Assembly (NCBI GenBank): GCA_025999255.1
Contig: BNXB01000046.1
Coordinates: forward strand, 1 to 9,910
Length of the DNA stretch: 9,910 nucleotides
Direction: 5' to 3'
Origin: Bacteroidia bacterium
GTDB lineage: Bacteria; Bacteroidota; Bacteroidia; Bacteroidales; Azobacteroidaceae
Numbering within the stretch: the stretch's first letter is position 1; the number at the start of each line of letters is the position of its first letter. Below are positions 1 through 6,496 of this stretch, in pieces. The translations under genes and the position numbers were made by a program. The notes below the pieces were generated by a model. It was not told the origin of the DNA. It saw nothing but the letters and a program-made list of their open reading frames with translations, and made no database searches.

Positions 1-136
1 TCGCTTCTCAAGCGTACGAACATAGAGATGCAGGGCTGCTTACATATAGCGGCATTGCTTTTTATTGCCTGCTTTGTCGATAATACACGACTACAGGACT
101 GCTTTAGAATACATTTATAGGAGAAAGGTACAAATA

Positions 137-166
137 TTTTAATTCCGAAAAAAAATATTATTTTTG
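137..166 (+). promoter_or_regulatory. Probable Bacteroidota-type promoter for the antiporter gene
   Basis: The octamer TATTTTTG at 159-166 matches the Bacteroidota -7 consensus TAnnTTTG exactly. A T-rich stretch (TTTT at 137-140) lies 18 bp upstream, where the -33 TTTG box is expected, but it is a weak match. The start codon is at 185, so the leader would be only about a dozen bases and has no Shine-Dalgarno sequence, which is common in this phylum. The rest of 1-136 shows no convincing gene or RNA. The region is AT-rich, so a chance match to the octamer is possible. Confidence 0.5.
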
Positions 167-184
167 TAAAAATCAGTCATTCTT

Positions 185-1651
185 ATGAATCTCTCTATTG
201 ATAACATCATGCTCATCGGGAGCGTCCTTTTATTCTTAAGTATTTTTGCCAGTCGAGCCAGTTACAGGCTGGGAATTCCAATCCTTGTGCTTTTCTTATT
301 CATAGGGATGTTGTCCGGGAGCGATGGTTTGGGAATCCAATTCAATGATCCTTCCATAGCCCAGTTTGTCGGTATGATGGCCCTGAATGTTATTTTGTTT
401 TCCGGAGGCATGGATACGAAGTATTTGGATATCCGGCCGGTTGCCATATCCGGAACTGTTTTATCGACCTTGGGTGTATTGCTTACGGCATTACTTACAG
501 GTTTTTTTATTTTCTGGATTACTAACAATTTCTTTAGCACAGTCACCCTTACACTGCTCGAGGCACTGTTGCTTGCATCTGTTATGTCATCGACCGATTC
601 GGCTTCCGTATTCGGGATTTTACGATCTAAAGGAGTTTCCCTGAAAGAACATATGAAACCGTTGCTCGAATTCGAAAGCGGTAGCAATGACCCTATGGCA
701 TATTTGCTGACAATCACTTTAATTCAAGTGATAGAGACCCAGACAGGAAATATGTGGTATATTGTGGGGTTTTTCTTATTCCAATTTATTTTCGGAACCC
801 TGATGGGATTCGGTTTGGGGAAATTATTTGTATGGATTCTAAATAAGCTTGAATTACATAACCGTTCTTTGTATCCTGTTCTTTTGATTGCAGTTTGTTT
901 TTTCATTTTTACTCTGACAAACGACCTGCAAGGAAATGGTTATCTGGCGGTTTATATCGGAGGGTTGGTTATCGGTAACTCCAAATTCACACAAAAATTT
1001 TCGTCCAAGCGTTTTTTCGACGGTTTGACCTGGTTATTCCAAATTATTATGTTCCTTTGTTTGGGATTATTGGTCAACCCGAGGGAACTACTTCCTGTAA
1101 CAGGAATCGGTCTTATTATCGGACTTTTCATGATACTTTTCGGACGTCCGCTGAGCGTGTTAATTTGTTTATTGCCTTTCAAGAAGATGTCGTTCCGGGC
1201 CAAGATATTCACTTCCTGGGTGGGACTTCGCGGTGCGGTTCCAATTATTTTTGCGACCTATACCCTCACAGCAGGGATAGACAAATCATTTATGATATTT
1301 AATATCGTCTTTTTTGTTACCCTGGTTTCTCTTCTGATACAAGGAACTACAATCCCTCTCATAGCCGGGTGGCTGGGATTAGCAAAAAAACCCGACGAAA
1401 GACCGGAATTATCCGAATTTGAGATAGAACTTTCCGACGATATCAGTTCCGTTATGAAAGAATTTATCGTCGATACAAATCTACTTAAAAACGGAAATAA
1501 AATCAAGGATATCTCTCTTCATCCCAACACATTAGTGGTAATGGTCAAACGGGGAGAACAATATCTTATCCCCACCGGATCTACCGAATTATTCCCTCTG
1601 GACATCCTTCTGTTGATTTCAGATGATGACGCAATGTTAAAAGATATTTAA
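185..1651 (+). CDS. nhaP2: CPA1-family potassium/proton antiporter with RCK_C domain (NhaP2/CvrA-like)
   Basis: This is an inner-membrane cation/H+ exchanger, probably K+/H+, acting in pH and potassium homeostasis. Residues 1-400 form about a dozen hydrophobic segments typical of the Na+/H+ exchanger fold. Visible family motifs are SSTDSASVF (135-143), the ion-binding ESGSNDP (164-170, with the ND pair), and WVGLRGAVPI (345-354). Residues about 415-488 are hydrophilic and look like a TrkA-C/RCK_C regulatory domain with the VVMVKRG...LIPTGSTELFPLDILLLI pattern. From family knowledge, the proteobacterial CvrA/NhaP2 proteins are longer and carry a further C-terminal CorC/HlyC-type domain; this 488-residue protein ends after RCK_C, which I take to be the usual shorter form. 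The ATG at 185 gives a sensible hydrophobic N-terminus just after the promoter. No terminator is visible before the sigma factor gene 47 bp downstream, so read-through is possible. Ion specificity cannot be read from the sequence. Confidence 0.9.
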   Translation: MNLSIDNIMLIGSVLLFLSIFASRASYRLGIPILVLFLFIGMLSGSDGLGIQFNDPSIAQFVGMMALNVILFSGGMDTKYLDIRPVAISGTVLSTLGVLLTALLTGFFIFWITNNFFSTVTLTLLEALLLASVMSSTDSASVFGILRSKGVSLKEHMKPLLEFESGSNDPMAYLLTITLIQVIETQTGNMWYIVGFFLFQFIFGTLMGFGLGKLFVWILNKLELHNRSLYPVLLIAVCFFIFTLTNDLQGNGYLAVYIGGLVIGNSKFTQKFSSKRFFDGLTWLFQIIMFLCLGLLVNPRELLPVTGIGLIIGLFMILFGRPLSVLICLLPFKKMSFRAKIFTSWVGLRGAVPIIFATYTLTAGIDKSFMIFNIVFFVTLVSLLIQGTTIPLIAGWLGLAKKPDERPELSEFEIELSDDISSVMKEFIVDTNLLKNGNKIKDISLHPNTLVVMVKRGEQYLIPTGSTELFPLDILLLISDDDAMLKDI

Positions 1652-1698
1652 TTTTCGATTTTGTGTAACATTTTCTTTATTCAACCGTCAACTAAATA

Positions 1699-2208
1699 AT
1701 GAGGCAGGACAGGAAATTCAAAGATATGATTATTCCGCTTGCGGATAAGTTGTTTCGTCTCGCCCTAAGTATCACAGGTAATAAGCAAGACGCAGAGGAC
1801 GTCGTGCAGGATGCAATGTTGAATGTTTGGCAAAAAAGGAATGAGTGGGACAGGATTTCCAATCTTGAAGGATACTGTATCCGTTCGGCCAGGAATATTG
1901 CACTGGACAAAATTTCGCTGAAAGATAATCAGTTGGTATCAATTTCCGAAAAAGACAATTTCCATAGTTTTGACCCGGAAAAGGCACAAAATGACGGAGA
2001 ACAATTGGAGATAATTCGGAAAATAACCGGGCATTTGCCTGAAAAACAACGTACTGTTTTTCTGTTGAGGGACATGGAAGGACTCAGCTACAAAGAAATT
2101 ATAGAAGCTATGAATATCCCGGAAGAACAGGTGAAAATAAATCTGTTTCGTGCAAGGCAGAAAATTAAAAAGATGTTGGAAGCTGCAGACAATTATTACA
2201 AGGATTAA
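1699..2208 (+). CDS. ECF (sigma-70 family) RNA polymerase sigma factor
   Basis: This is an alternative sigma factor that directs RNA polymerase to a small regulon. Its 169 residues are the normal ECF size. Region 2 covers about residues 8-75, with the core-binding motif DAEDVVQDAMLNVWQ (31-45) followed by NLEGYCIRSARNIALDK (55-71). Region 4 covers about 113-160, with LPEKQRTVFLLRDMEGLSYKE and the recognition-helix stretch IPEEQVKINLFRARQKI. There is no extra C-terminal domain, so it is not a SigJ/ECF41-like form. The two genes behind it, after a 3-nt gap and then a 4-nt overlap, encode a membrane protein and an exported protein; that order suggests the sigma factor is held at the membrane by its neighbour. 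The ATG at 1699 is the only good start. I found no clear promoter octamer in the 47-bp gap upstream. The regulon and the inducing signal are unknown. Confidence 0.93.
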   Translation: MRQDRKFKDMIIPLADKLFRLALSITGNKQDAEDVVQDAMLNVWQKRNEWDRISNLEGYCIRSARNIALDKISLKDNQLVSISEKDNFHSFDPEKAQNDGEQLEIIRKITGHLPEKQRTVFLLRDMEGLSYKEIIEAMNIPEEQVKINLFRARQKIKKMLEAADNYYKD

Positions 2209-2211
2209 AAA

Positions 2212-2682
2212 ATGAGAGAGTTATTAGAACGATATTGGAAATGTGAGACATCACAAGACGAAGAGCAAAAACTTCGGGAGTGGTTTGCAGGAAACGGAGT
2301 TCCGGAAGATTTGAAGAAATACCGGGATGTATTTCAGGCTTTGGATGATTTTAAAGAACTGAAGGCGCCAGCTTCCATATCCAGGAAAGCACAGAGTTAT
2401 TTGCCTGCAATTCAGCTTTATCCATCGTTGAAGATAGCTGCATCCGTTCTGATTGCCGTTTCCATTGGAATAGGAATATATACTCATTATCAACAGGAAG
2501 AATTTCTGAAAGGAGTATTTTCCGAAACCTATTCGGATCCGCAGGATGCAATCAAAGAAACCCAGGCTGTCCTCGACAAAATATCATCTTCACTTCTTAA
2601 GGCAAAAGACTGCATAGAAGAACTGCAAGAAGATTCTGTTGTCATAAATGAACCGGAAGAGTTGATTATAGAAGAGGAATGA
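2212..2682 (+). CDS. Single-pass membrane protein, probable anti-sigma factor
   Basis: This 156-residue protein probably binds and inhibits the ECF sigma factor encoded 3 nt upstream. Residues 1-70 are hydrophilic and cytosolic, beginning with RELLERYWKCETSQDEEQKLREWF (2-25), a pattern that starts many Bacteroidales sigma-linked membrane proteins. One hydrophobic segment covers about residues 73-92 (LKIAASVLIAVSIGIGIYTHY). A short periplasmic tail follows, with SDPQDAIKETQAVLDKISSSLLKA (108-131), and the protein ends in a very acidic stretch (EEPEELIIEEE-like, 148-156). No zinc-binding HxxxCxxC motif of ZAS-type anti-sigma factors is present: Cys11 and Cys134 are isolated. The stop codon overlaps the next start (ATGA, 2679-2682), implying translational coupling with the DUF4252 gene. 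The anti-sigma role is inferred from gene order, topology and recollection of similar Bacteroidales cassettes; no binding domain can be proven from the sequence alone. Confidence 0.7.
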   Translation: MRELLERYWKCETSQDEEQKLREWFAGNGVPEDLKKYRDVFQALDDFKELKAPASISRKAQSYLPAIQLYPSLKIAASVLIAVSIGIGIYTHYQQEEFLKGVFSETYSDPQDAIKETQAVLDKISSSLLKAKDCIEELQEDSVVINEPEELIIEEE

Positions 2683-3203
2683 AAAAAATTTTACTGACGA
2701 TATTATTGAGTTTTTTATCATATCCCGCTTTTTCCCAGGAAATTGCAAACTTGTTCATTGAAAAATTTAATAATGATGATAATCTGGAAATTATTTCTAT
2801 CGGAAAGAAAATGTTTCAGGTGATGGAAAGTGTTTCTTCGGATAATGCCGATTTTAACAAGGCAATTAAAGGTATTGAAAAAATCGTTGTTATATCTTCA
2901 AAGGATTCTATTTTGAACAACGAATATTACAATTCGGCTTATGAAATACTTACAAAAAAGAAAAACGGATTTGAACCGTTACTTTCGACTAAGGAAGGAA
3001 AAGACGATCTGATTGTAATGGCAAAAGAATCCAAAGGAATCATCAAAGAACTGGTGTTGTTGCAAGGAGATAAAAGTGATAATTTCAGTTTAATTACTCT
3101 TTGTGGAGATATCGACCTGAAAACTCTGGCGAAGTACTCCGAAAAGATAAATCTTTCAGGATTGAAAGTCCTGAATTCAATAAATGAAGAAAATAACAAA
3201 TAA
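2679..3203 (+). CDS. Exported DUF4252-family protein
   Basis: This is an exported protein of unknown function, recognised as DUF4252 from its overall pattern. Residues 1-19 are a Sec signal peptide (MKKILLTILLSFLSYPAFS, cleavage before QE). The mature part, about 155 residues, opens with IANLFIEKFNNDDNLEIISIGKKMFQVM (22-49), then has KGIEKIVVISSK (64-75), and ends with a beta-rich KELVLLQGDKSDNFSLITLCGDIDLKTLAKYS segment (122-153), all typical of the family. The signal peptide ends in A-x-S-Q without a lipobox cysteine, so this copy is not a lipoprotein, and it should be periplasmic or secreted. Its start overlaps the stop of the probable anti-sigma gene by four bases (ATGA). From established knowledge, DUF4252 genes often follow ECF sigma / anti-sigma pairs in Bacteroidales; many annotations call them putative adhesins without proof. 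A role as periplasmic sensor or regulon effector is inference. Confidence 0.82.
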   Translation: MKKILLTILLSFLSYPAFSQEIANLFIEKFNNDDNLEIISIGKKMFQVMESVSSDNADFNKAIKGIEKIVVISSKDSILNNEYYNSAYEILTKKKNGFEPLLSTKEGKDDLIVMAKESKGIIKELVLLQGDKSDNFSLITLCGDIDLKTLAKYSEKINLSGLKVLNSINEENNK

Positions 3204-3245
3204 ATATTTTTCTTTTTTAAAACTAACTTTTTTGATTAAACGGTT

Positions 3246-3280
3246 AAGACGGTTGGACGTGAGTCCCGCCGTCTTTTTTT
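3246..3280 (+). terminator. Rho-independent terminator of the sigma/DUF4252 unit
   Basis: AAGACGG (3246-3252) pairs with CCGTCTT (3269-3275). Inside it, GGAC (3255-3258) pairs with GTCC (3263-3266) around a GTGA tetraloop of the GNRA class, and a 2x2 internal mismatch separates the two stems. The outer stem runs into an uninterrupted T tract (3274-3280). The structure lies 43 bp after the stop of the DUF4252 gene, so it ends the plus-strand transcript. On the minus strand the sequence past the hairpin has no long T run, so it is less likely to stop the converging START-like gene. Confidence 0.9.
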
Positions 3281-3289
3281 GTAACTAAA

Positions 3290-3673
3290 TTACAAACCCA
3301 ACTTTCTAAACAGCACTTTCACCTGGGAATCCCAAAGCGAAATGGCATCTTCTTTTTCTTCCGGATAAGCAAAATCAATGATTTCAAGCAATAACGCTCC
3401 TGTCAATTCGCTGGTATTTAACCGGAATTCAAAATAAGCTTCACCGTCTTCCTCCCCAATCCATCTGAAACGGATAAAAGAATCCTGTGTGAATGCAAGT
3501 CTTTCGGCTTCGAGCATCTGGTTATTCCATATAAATTCGAATGTATCTCCTTTGGATATCACATCTTCAGCAAACCATTCCGACAAACCGGATGAAGTAG
3601 TAAGATGATTCCATAGGTTTTTCCTGGAAGCCTTGTCGAAAACATATTCGATATTGAATTTTTCTTTTTTCAT
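3290..3673 (-). CDS. Small START-like / SRPBCC-fold protein
   Basis: This cytosolic protein of 127 residues has a START-like (AHSA1/SRPBCC superfamily) fold. Visible features are an N-terminal beta strand (EKFNIEYVFDKAS, 4-16), the helix and turn LWNHLTTSSGLSEWFAEDV (20-38) typical of AHSA1-like proteins, alternating strands (DTFEFIW 43-49, FIRFRWIGE 67-74, AYFEFRL 79-85, ALLLEIIDFA 93-102), and a long C-terminal helix (EEKEDAISLWDSQVKVLFRKLGL). Such folds bind hydrophobic ligands or act as co-chaperones, but no ligand can be named. I chose the ATG at 3671-3673 because translation there begins directly with the domain. An upstream in-frame extension of 44 codons to 3805 has unrelated sequence and would swallow the promoter region. 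It is divergent from alanine dehydrogenase and convergent with the sigma operon, so it is probably a stand-alone transcript. On the minus strand, ATTTTG and CTTTTTTG (complement of 3755-3760 and 3731-3738) could be a weak promoter pair. Confidence 0.82.
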   Translation of the reverse strand: MKKEKFNIEYVFDKASRKNLWNHLTTSSGLSEWFAEDVISKGDTFEFIWNNQMLEAERLAFTQDSFIRFRWIGEEDGEAYFEFRLNTSELTGALLLEIIDFAYPEEKEDAISLWDSQVKVLFRKLGL

Positions 3674-3911
3674 GTGTATATAATTTATCAGTATATTTCC
3701 CTGTTTCATGAGATGAGAGTATCGAATTAACAAAAAAGGACACCGCCGAAGATACAAAATAAATCCGGGAAAAACAAGTATTCCGGCAAATATCTTCTTC
3801 GGCATTGCAATCTATAGTTGTAGAATTATCAAATTGTTACCACAAGTGAGAAATATACAAAAAACACGATTAAAATATCCTCCGATAAGCCTGTTTTACG
3901 GAAATTCTCTT

Positions 3912-3919
3912 TACATTTG
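3912..3919 (+). promoter_or_regulatory. Bacteroidota -7 box upstream of alanine dehydrogenase
   Basis: TACATTTG matches the TAnnTTTG consensus exactly and lies 31 bp before the ATG at 3951. Transcription would begin near 3926, leaving an AT-rich leader of about 25 nt without a Shine-Dalgarno sequence. No good -33 TTTG box is seen at the usual spacing. The site lies inside the in-frame upstream extension of the ald reading frame, which argues against the upstream start at 3834. Confidence 0.6.
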
Positions 3920-3950
3920 TACGTTTTTTTTACAATTAAAAATTAACTGT

Positions 3951-5051
3951 ATGAAGATAGGAATTTTAAAAGAAATCAAATCTCAGGAAAATCGCGTTTC
4001 GATGACTCCGGCAGGAGTTGAACAAATGGTATTACATGGGCATACTGTTCTGGTAGAAAAAGATGCGGGAACAGGAAGTAGTTTTTCCAACGAAGAATAC
4101 ATCCATGTTGGAGCGAAAATAATAGATACTCCGCAGGAAATATTTGAACAAGCCGATATGGTAATGCATGTAAAAGAAATTATGCCTCCGGAATACAACC
4201 TGTTGAGGCCGGGACAAATTGTTTTTACTTACCTGCACCTTGCTGCCGACCTTGAGCAAACCAAAGCTCTCATGCGCAGCAAATGTGTTGCCATAGCTTA
4301 CGAAACAGTAGAATTGCCGGGAGGAAGGCTTCCTTTACTCCAACCGATGAGTGAAGTGGCAGGACGGATGTCCGTTCAGGAGGCTGCCCGTTTCCTTGAA
4401 ATGCCTCAGGGTGGATCCGGAATGTTACTCGGTGGTGTTCCGGGTGTTGCTCCGGCTAAAGTATTGATTTTAGGTGGAGGAATTGTTGGCATCAATGCCG
4501 CTAAAATGGCTTGCGGATTAGGCGCTGACGTGACTATCATGGATATAAATCTTGAACGCCTTCGTTACCTTAGTGATGTAATGCCTGCAAACTGCAAGCA
4601 GGTTATGATGAGTCCGTTGAGCTTACGAGAAGAAATAAAGCAATCGGACGTGGTAATCGGCGCTGTTTTGATAGCCGGAGCCAAAGCTCCCAAATTAGTG
4701 ACCGAAGAAATGATTGCTACAATGAGAAAAGGTTCTGTAATGGTGGACGTTGCCATCGACCAGGGCGGATGTTTTGAAATATCCAAGCCGACTACTCATA
4801 AAAATCCTGTTTTCGATTGTCATGGGGTGGTTCAGTATTGTGTTGCCAACATGCCGGGAGCAGTTCCACGTACTTCAACCATGGCTTTAACCAATGCGAC
4901 GCTTCCTTATGCGCTCGCCATTGCAGATAAAGGATGGAAAGCAGCTCTGGACGCTGATCCCGCTTTATCTAAAGGCCTGAACGTCTGTGATGGGAAATTG
5001 GTATATAAACCGGTAGCTGAGGCTTTAAACTTACCTTATGAACCCGTTTGA
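3951..5051 (+). CDS. ald: Alanine dehydrogenase (NAD-dependent)
   Basis: This enzyme catalyses the reversible oxidative deamination of L-alanine to pyruvate and ammonia with NAD+, in the cytosol. The 366 residues match the family length. Residues corresponding to the known active site are all present at the canonical numbers: Arg15, Lys75 and His96 (pyruvate binding and catalysis) and Asp270. The Rossmann segment VLILGGGIVGINAAKMACGLGADVTIMD (171-198) has the GxGxxG glycines 175/177/180 and Asp198 for the NAD ribose. The C-terminal NMPGAVPRTSTMALTNATLPY (300-320) is the family signature. The start at 3951 gives the standard MKIGILKEIKSQENRVSMTP N-terminus; an upstream start would add 39 unrelated residues across the promoter. 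The last base of the stop (TGA, 5049-5051) is the first base of the next ATG, so the methyltransferase gene is probably co-translated. No catalytic residue is missing. Confidence 0.96.
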   Translation: MKIGILKEIKSQENRVSMTPAGVEQMVLHGHTVLVEKDAGTGSSFSNEEYIHVGAKIIDTPQEIFEQADMVMHVKEIMPPEYNLLRPGQIVFTYLHLAADLEQTKALMRSKCVAIAYETVELPGGRLPLLQPMSEVAGRMSVQEAARFLEMPQGGSGMLLGGVPGVAPAKVLILGGGIVGINAAKMACGLGADVTIMDINLERLRYLSDVMPANCKQVMMSPLSLREEIKQSDVVIGAVLIAGAKAPKLVTEEMIATMRKGSVMVDVAIDQGGCFEISKPTTHKNPVFDCHGVVQYCVANMPGAVPRTSTMALTNATLPYALAIADKGWKAALDADPALSKGLNVCDGKLVYKPVAEALNLPYEPV

Positions 5052-6490
5052 TGAATTTACCTGAGGAATTTATACGCCAAATGCAGGATTTGCTCGGAGA
5101 GGAATATCCTGCATTTGTTGCATCTTTGGATGAAGAAGTCCCTGTCAGTATCAGGATAAATGATAATAAACTCGGTTCCGTCGAGTCTCGAAGTCTTTCT
5201 ACATTCGAAATGACAAAATATTCCGAAGCGATTTGTGAAGATCCTGTACTGTGGTGTGATATGGGGCGTTATCTCAAAGAACGGCCGTCTTTCACTTTCG
5301 ACCCGGAATTCCATGCCGGATGTTATTACGTTCAGGAAGCATCCTCCATGTTTCTGGGACAAGCGATTAAGACGTTTATTGAAGGGCCGGTATGCGCTCT
5401 CGATCTGTGCGCTGCTCCCGGAGGAAAATCCACTCATTTATCTTCATTGCTGGAAAATGGCAGTCTCCTGGTTTCAAATGAAGTTATACGCAGCAGAGCG
5501 AATATTCTGGCCGAGAATACTATTAAATGGGGGAATCCGTCGGTAATTGTTACGAACAACGATCCTGCCGAAATTGGGAAACTCACTCACAGCTTCGATT
5601 TAATCCTAGCCGATGTACCATGCTCGGGGGAAGGGATGTTTCGCAAAGATTCAAAAGCAATCAACGAATGGTCGCCTGCTAACGTAAATCTTTGTGCCGA
5701 ACGTCAACGACGTATCGTCGCCGATATATGGCCGGCCCTGAAACCTGAAGGGATACTCGTATATAGTACTTGTACCTACAATACCCGCGAAAACGAAGAG
5801 AATGTCAGTTGGATTGCAAACGAGTTAGGCGGTGAAATACTGGAGATACCGGTTGACAATTCATGGAACATCAAAGGTTGTTTGAAAGGCAATATACCGG
5901 TATATCGTTTTATGCCTCACCGGACGAGAGGAGAAGGTTTTTTTATGACAGTGATTCGAAAAAAGGGAGTTACAGGGAGTTATAGGGAGTTACAGGAAGT
6001 TAAAAGAAGCCGGCGCGTAGGAGCGCCTCTCACGGGCGCCCTGAAGAAGAAGTTACAAGAAGTTATGGGAGGAAGTTACAAGGAGTACTGGCTTCATGAT
6101 CCTGAGAGGTTTTATTTTTTTGAAGAAAAAGGCGTTTTTTCAGCATTCCCTTTGGAAAATCCGGAAAAATTCCGTATATTTAAAGAATCATTGAAGATTA
6201 TTTGTGCCGGAATTACTCTGGGAGAAATCAAAGGAAAAGACATTATTCCGTCTCATCATTTAGCGCTTTCAACTGCATTCAACCGAAAGATATTTCCAGA
6301 GATTGAACTGGATAAAAATCAAGCGATTCGTTATCTAAGGAAAGAAGCTTTGTTTGATCTTCCGGAATCCTGCTCCAAGGGCTACAACATCGTTTCTTTC
6401 GAAGGACATCCACTGGGATTCGTCAAAAATATCGGGAATCGCGCGAATAATCTTTATCCTCAGGAATGGCGGATACGTTCGAATATCTGA
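5051..6490 (+). CDS. rsmF: RsmB/NOP (RsmF-like) rRNA cytosine-C5 methyltransferase
   Basis: This SAM-dependent RNA m5C methyltransferase has 479 residues. The Rossmann core shows motif I ALDLCAAPGGKSTHL (116-130), NEVIRSRANIL (143-153, motif II region), DLILADVPCSGEGMFRKD (183-200, with Cys191 in motif IV) and ILVYSTCTYNTRENEENV (235-252, with nucleophile Cys241 in motif VI). Both cysteines of the catalytic mechanism are present. The N-terminal part (1-110) is the NOL1/NOP2/sun-type region; residues about 345-479 look like the C-terminal PUA-like domain of RsmF/YebU proteins (SHHLALS near 401, HPLGFVKN 453-460). The likely target is 16S rRNA, as for RsmF, but the exact base is inferred. I chose the ATG at 5051, sharing an A with the ald stop (TGATG), over the in-frame TTG one codon earlier. 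The linker at residues 305-347 is odd: it is encoded by degenerate 10-bp repeats and a GC-rich palindromic patch. The next gene converges 6 bp downstream, with no room for a terminator in between. Confidence 0.92.
   Translation: MNLPEEFIRQMQDLLGEEYPAFVASLDEEVPVSIRINDNKLGSVESRSLSTFEMTKYSEAICEDPVLWCDMGRYLKERPSFTFDPEFHAGCYYVQEASSMFLGQAIKTFIEGPVCALDLCAAPGGKSTHLSSLLENGSLLVSNEVIRSRANILAENTIKWGNPSVIVTNNDPAEIGKLTHSFDLILADVPCSGEGMFRKDSKAINEWSPANVNLCAERQRRIVADIWPALKPEGILVYSTCTYNTRENEENVSWIANELGGEILEIPVDNSWNIKGCLKGNIPVYRFMPHRTRGEGFFMTVIRKKGVTGSYRELQEVKRSRRVGAPLTGALKKKLQEVMGGSYKEYWLHDPERFYFFEEKGVFSAFPLENPEKFRIFKESLKIICAGITLGEIKGKDIIPSHHLALSTAFNRKIFPEIELDKNQAIRYLRKEALFDLPESCSKGYNIVSFEGHPLGFVKNIGNRANNLYPQEWRIRSNI
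5965..6090 (+). repeat. Degenerate 10-bp tandem repeat tract inside the rsmF-like gene
   Basis: Four consecutive decamers run from 5965 to 6004: gggagttaca, gggagttata, gggagttaca, ggaagttaaa. After a GC-rich patch, related units reappear at 6049-6058 (gaagttacaa), 6059-6068 (gaagttatgg), 6071-6080 (ggaagttaca) and 6081-6090 (aggagtactg). Between them, GGCGC (6012-6016) can pair with GCGCC (6023-6027), and GGCGCC (6035-6040) is a palindrome. Because the period is 10, the units are read in successive frames (GVTGSYRELQEV). The tract encodes the variable linker between the methyltransferase core and the C-terminal domain. Confidence 0.8.
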
Positions 6491-6496
6491 AAATAC

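Noticed and set aside
1..136. Possible RNA gene or small protein in the leader at the left edge
   Set aside because: No tRNA-like cloverleaf, stable hairpin or plausible reading frame is visible on either strand; the shared CGTACGAA at 13-20 with the palindrome near 9590 is an 8-mer that could occur by chance.
262..717. Long antisense reading frames opposite the antiporter, the PorZ-like gene and rdgB
   Set aside because: They lie wholly inside well-supported genes, show no recognisable domains and have the composition expected of shadow frames.
3674..3805. Longer start (minus strand, 3805) for the START-like protein
   Set aside because: The 44 added residues are not part of the fold and fill the divergent promoter region; the ATG at 3673 begins directly with the domain.
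3834..3950. In-frame upstream extension of alanine dehydrogenase with a start at 3834
   Set aside because: The 39 extra residues resemble nothing in the family, would cover the promoter box at 3912-3919, and shift the active-site residues away from their canonical numbers 15, 75, 96 and 270.
5048..5050. TTG start codon for the methyltransferase
   Set aside because: The adjacent ATG at 5051 overlaps the ald stop in the common TGATG arrangement and is the better start.
5965..6090. CRISPR-like array
   Set aside because: The units are 10 bp, directly tandem, degenerate, without spacers, and lie in a conserved coding gene; no cas genes are present.
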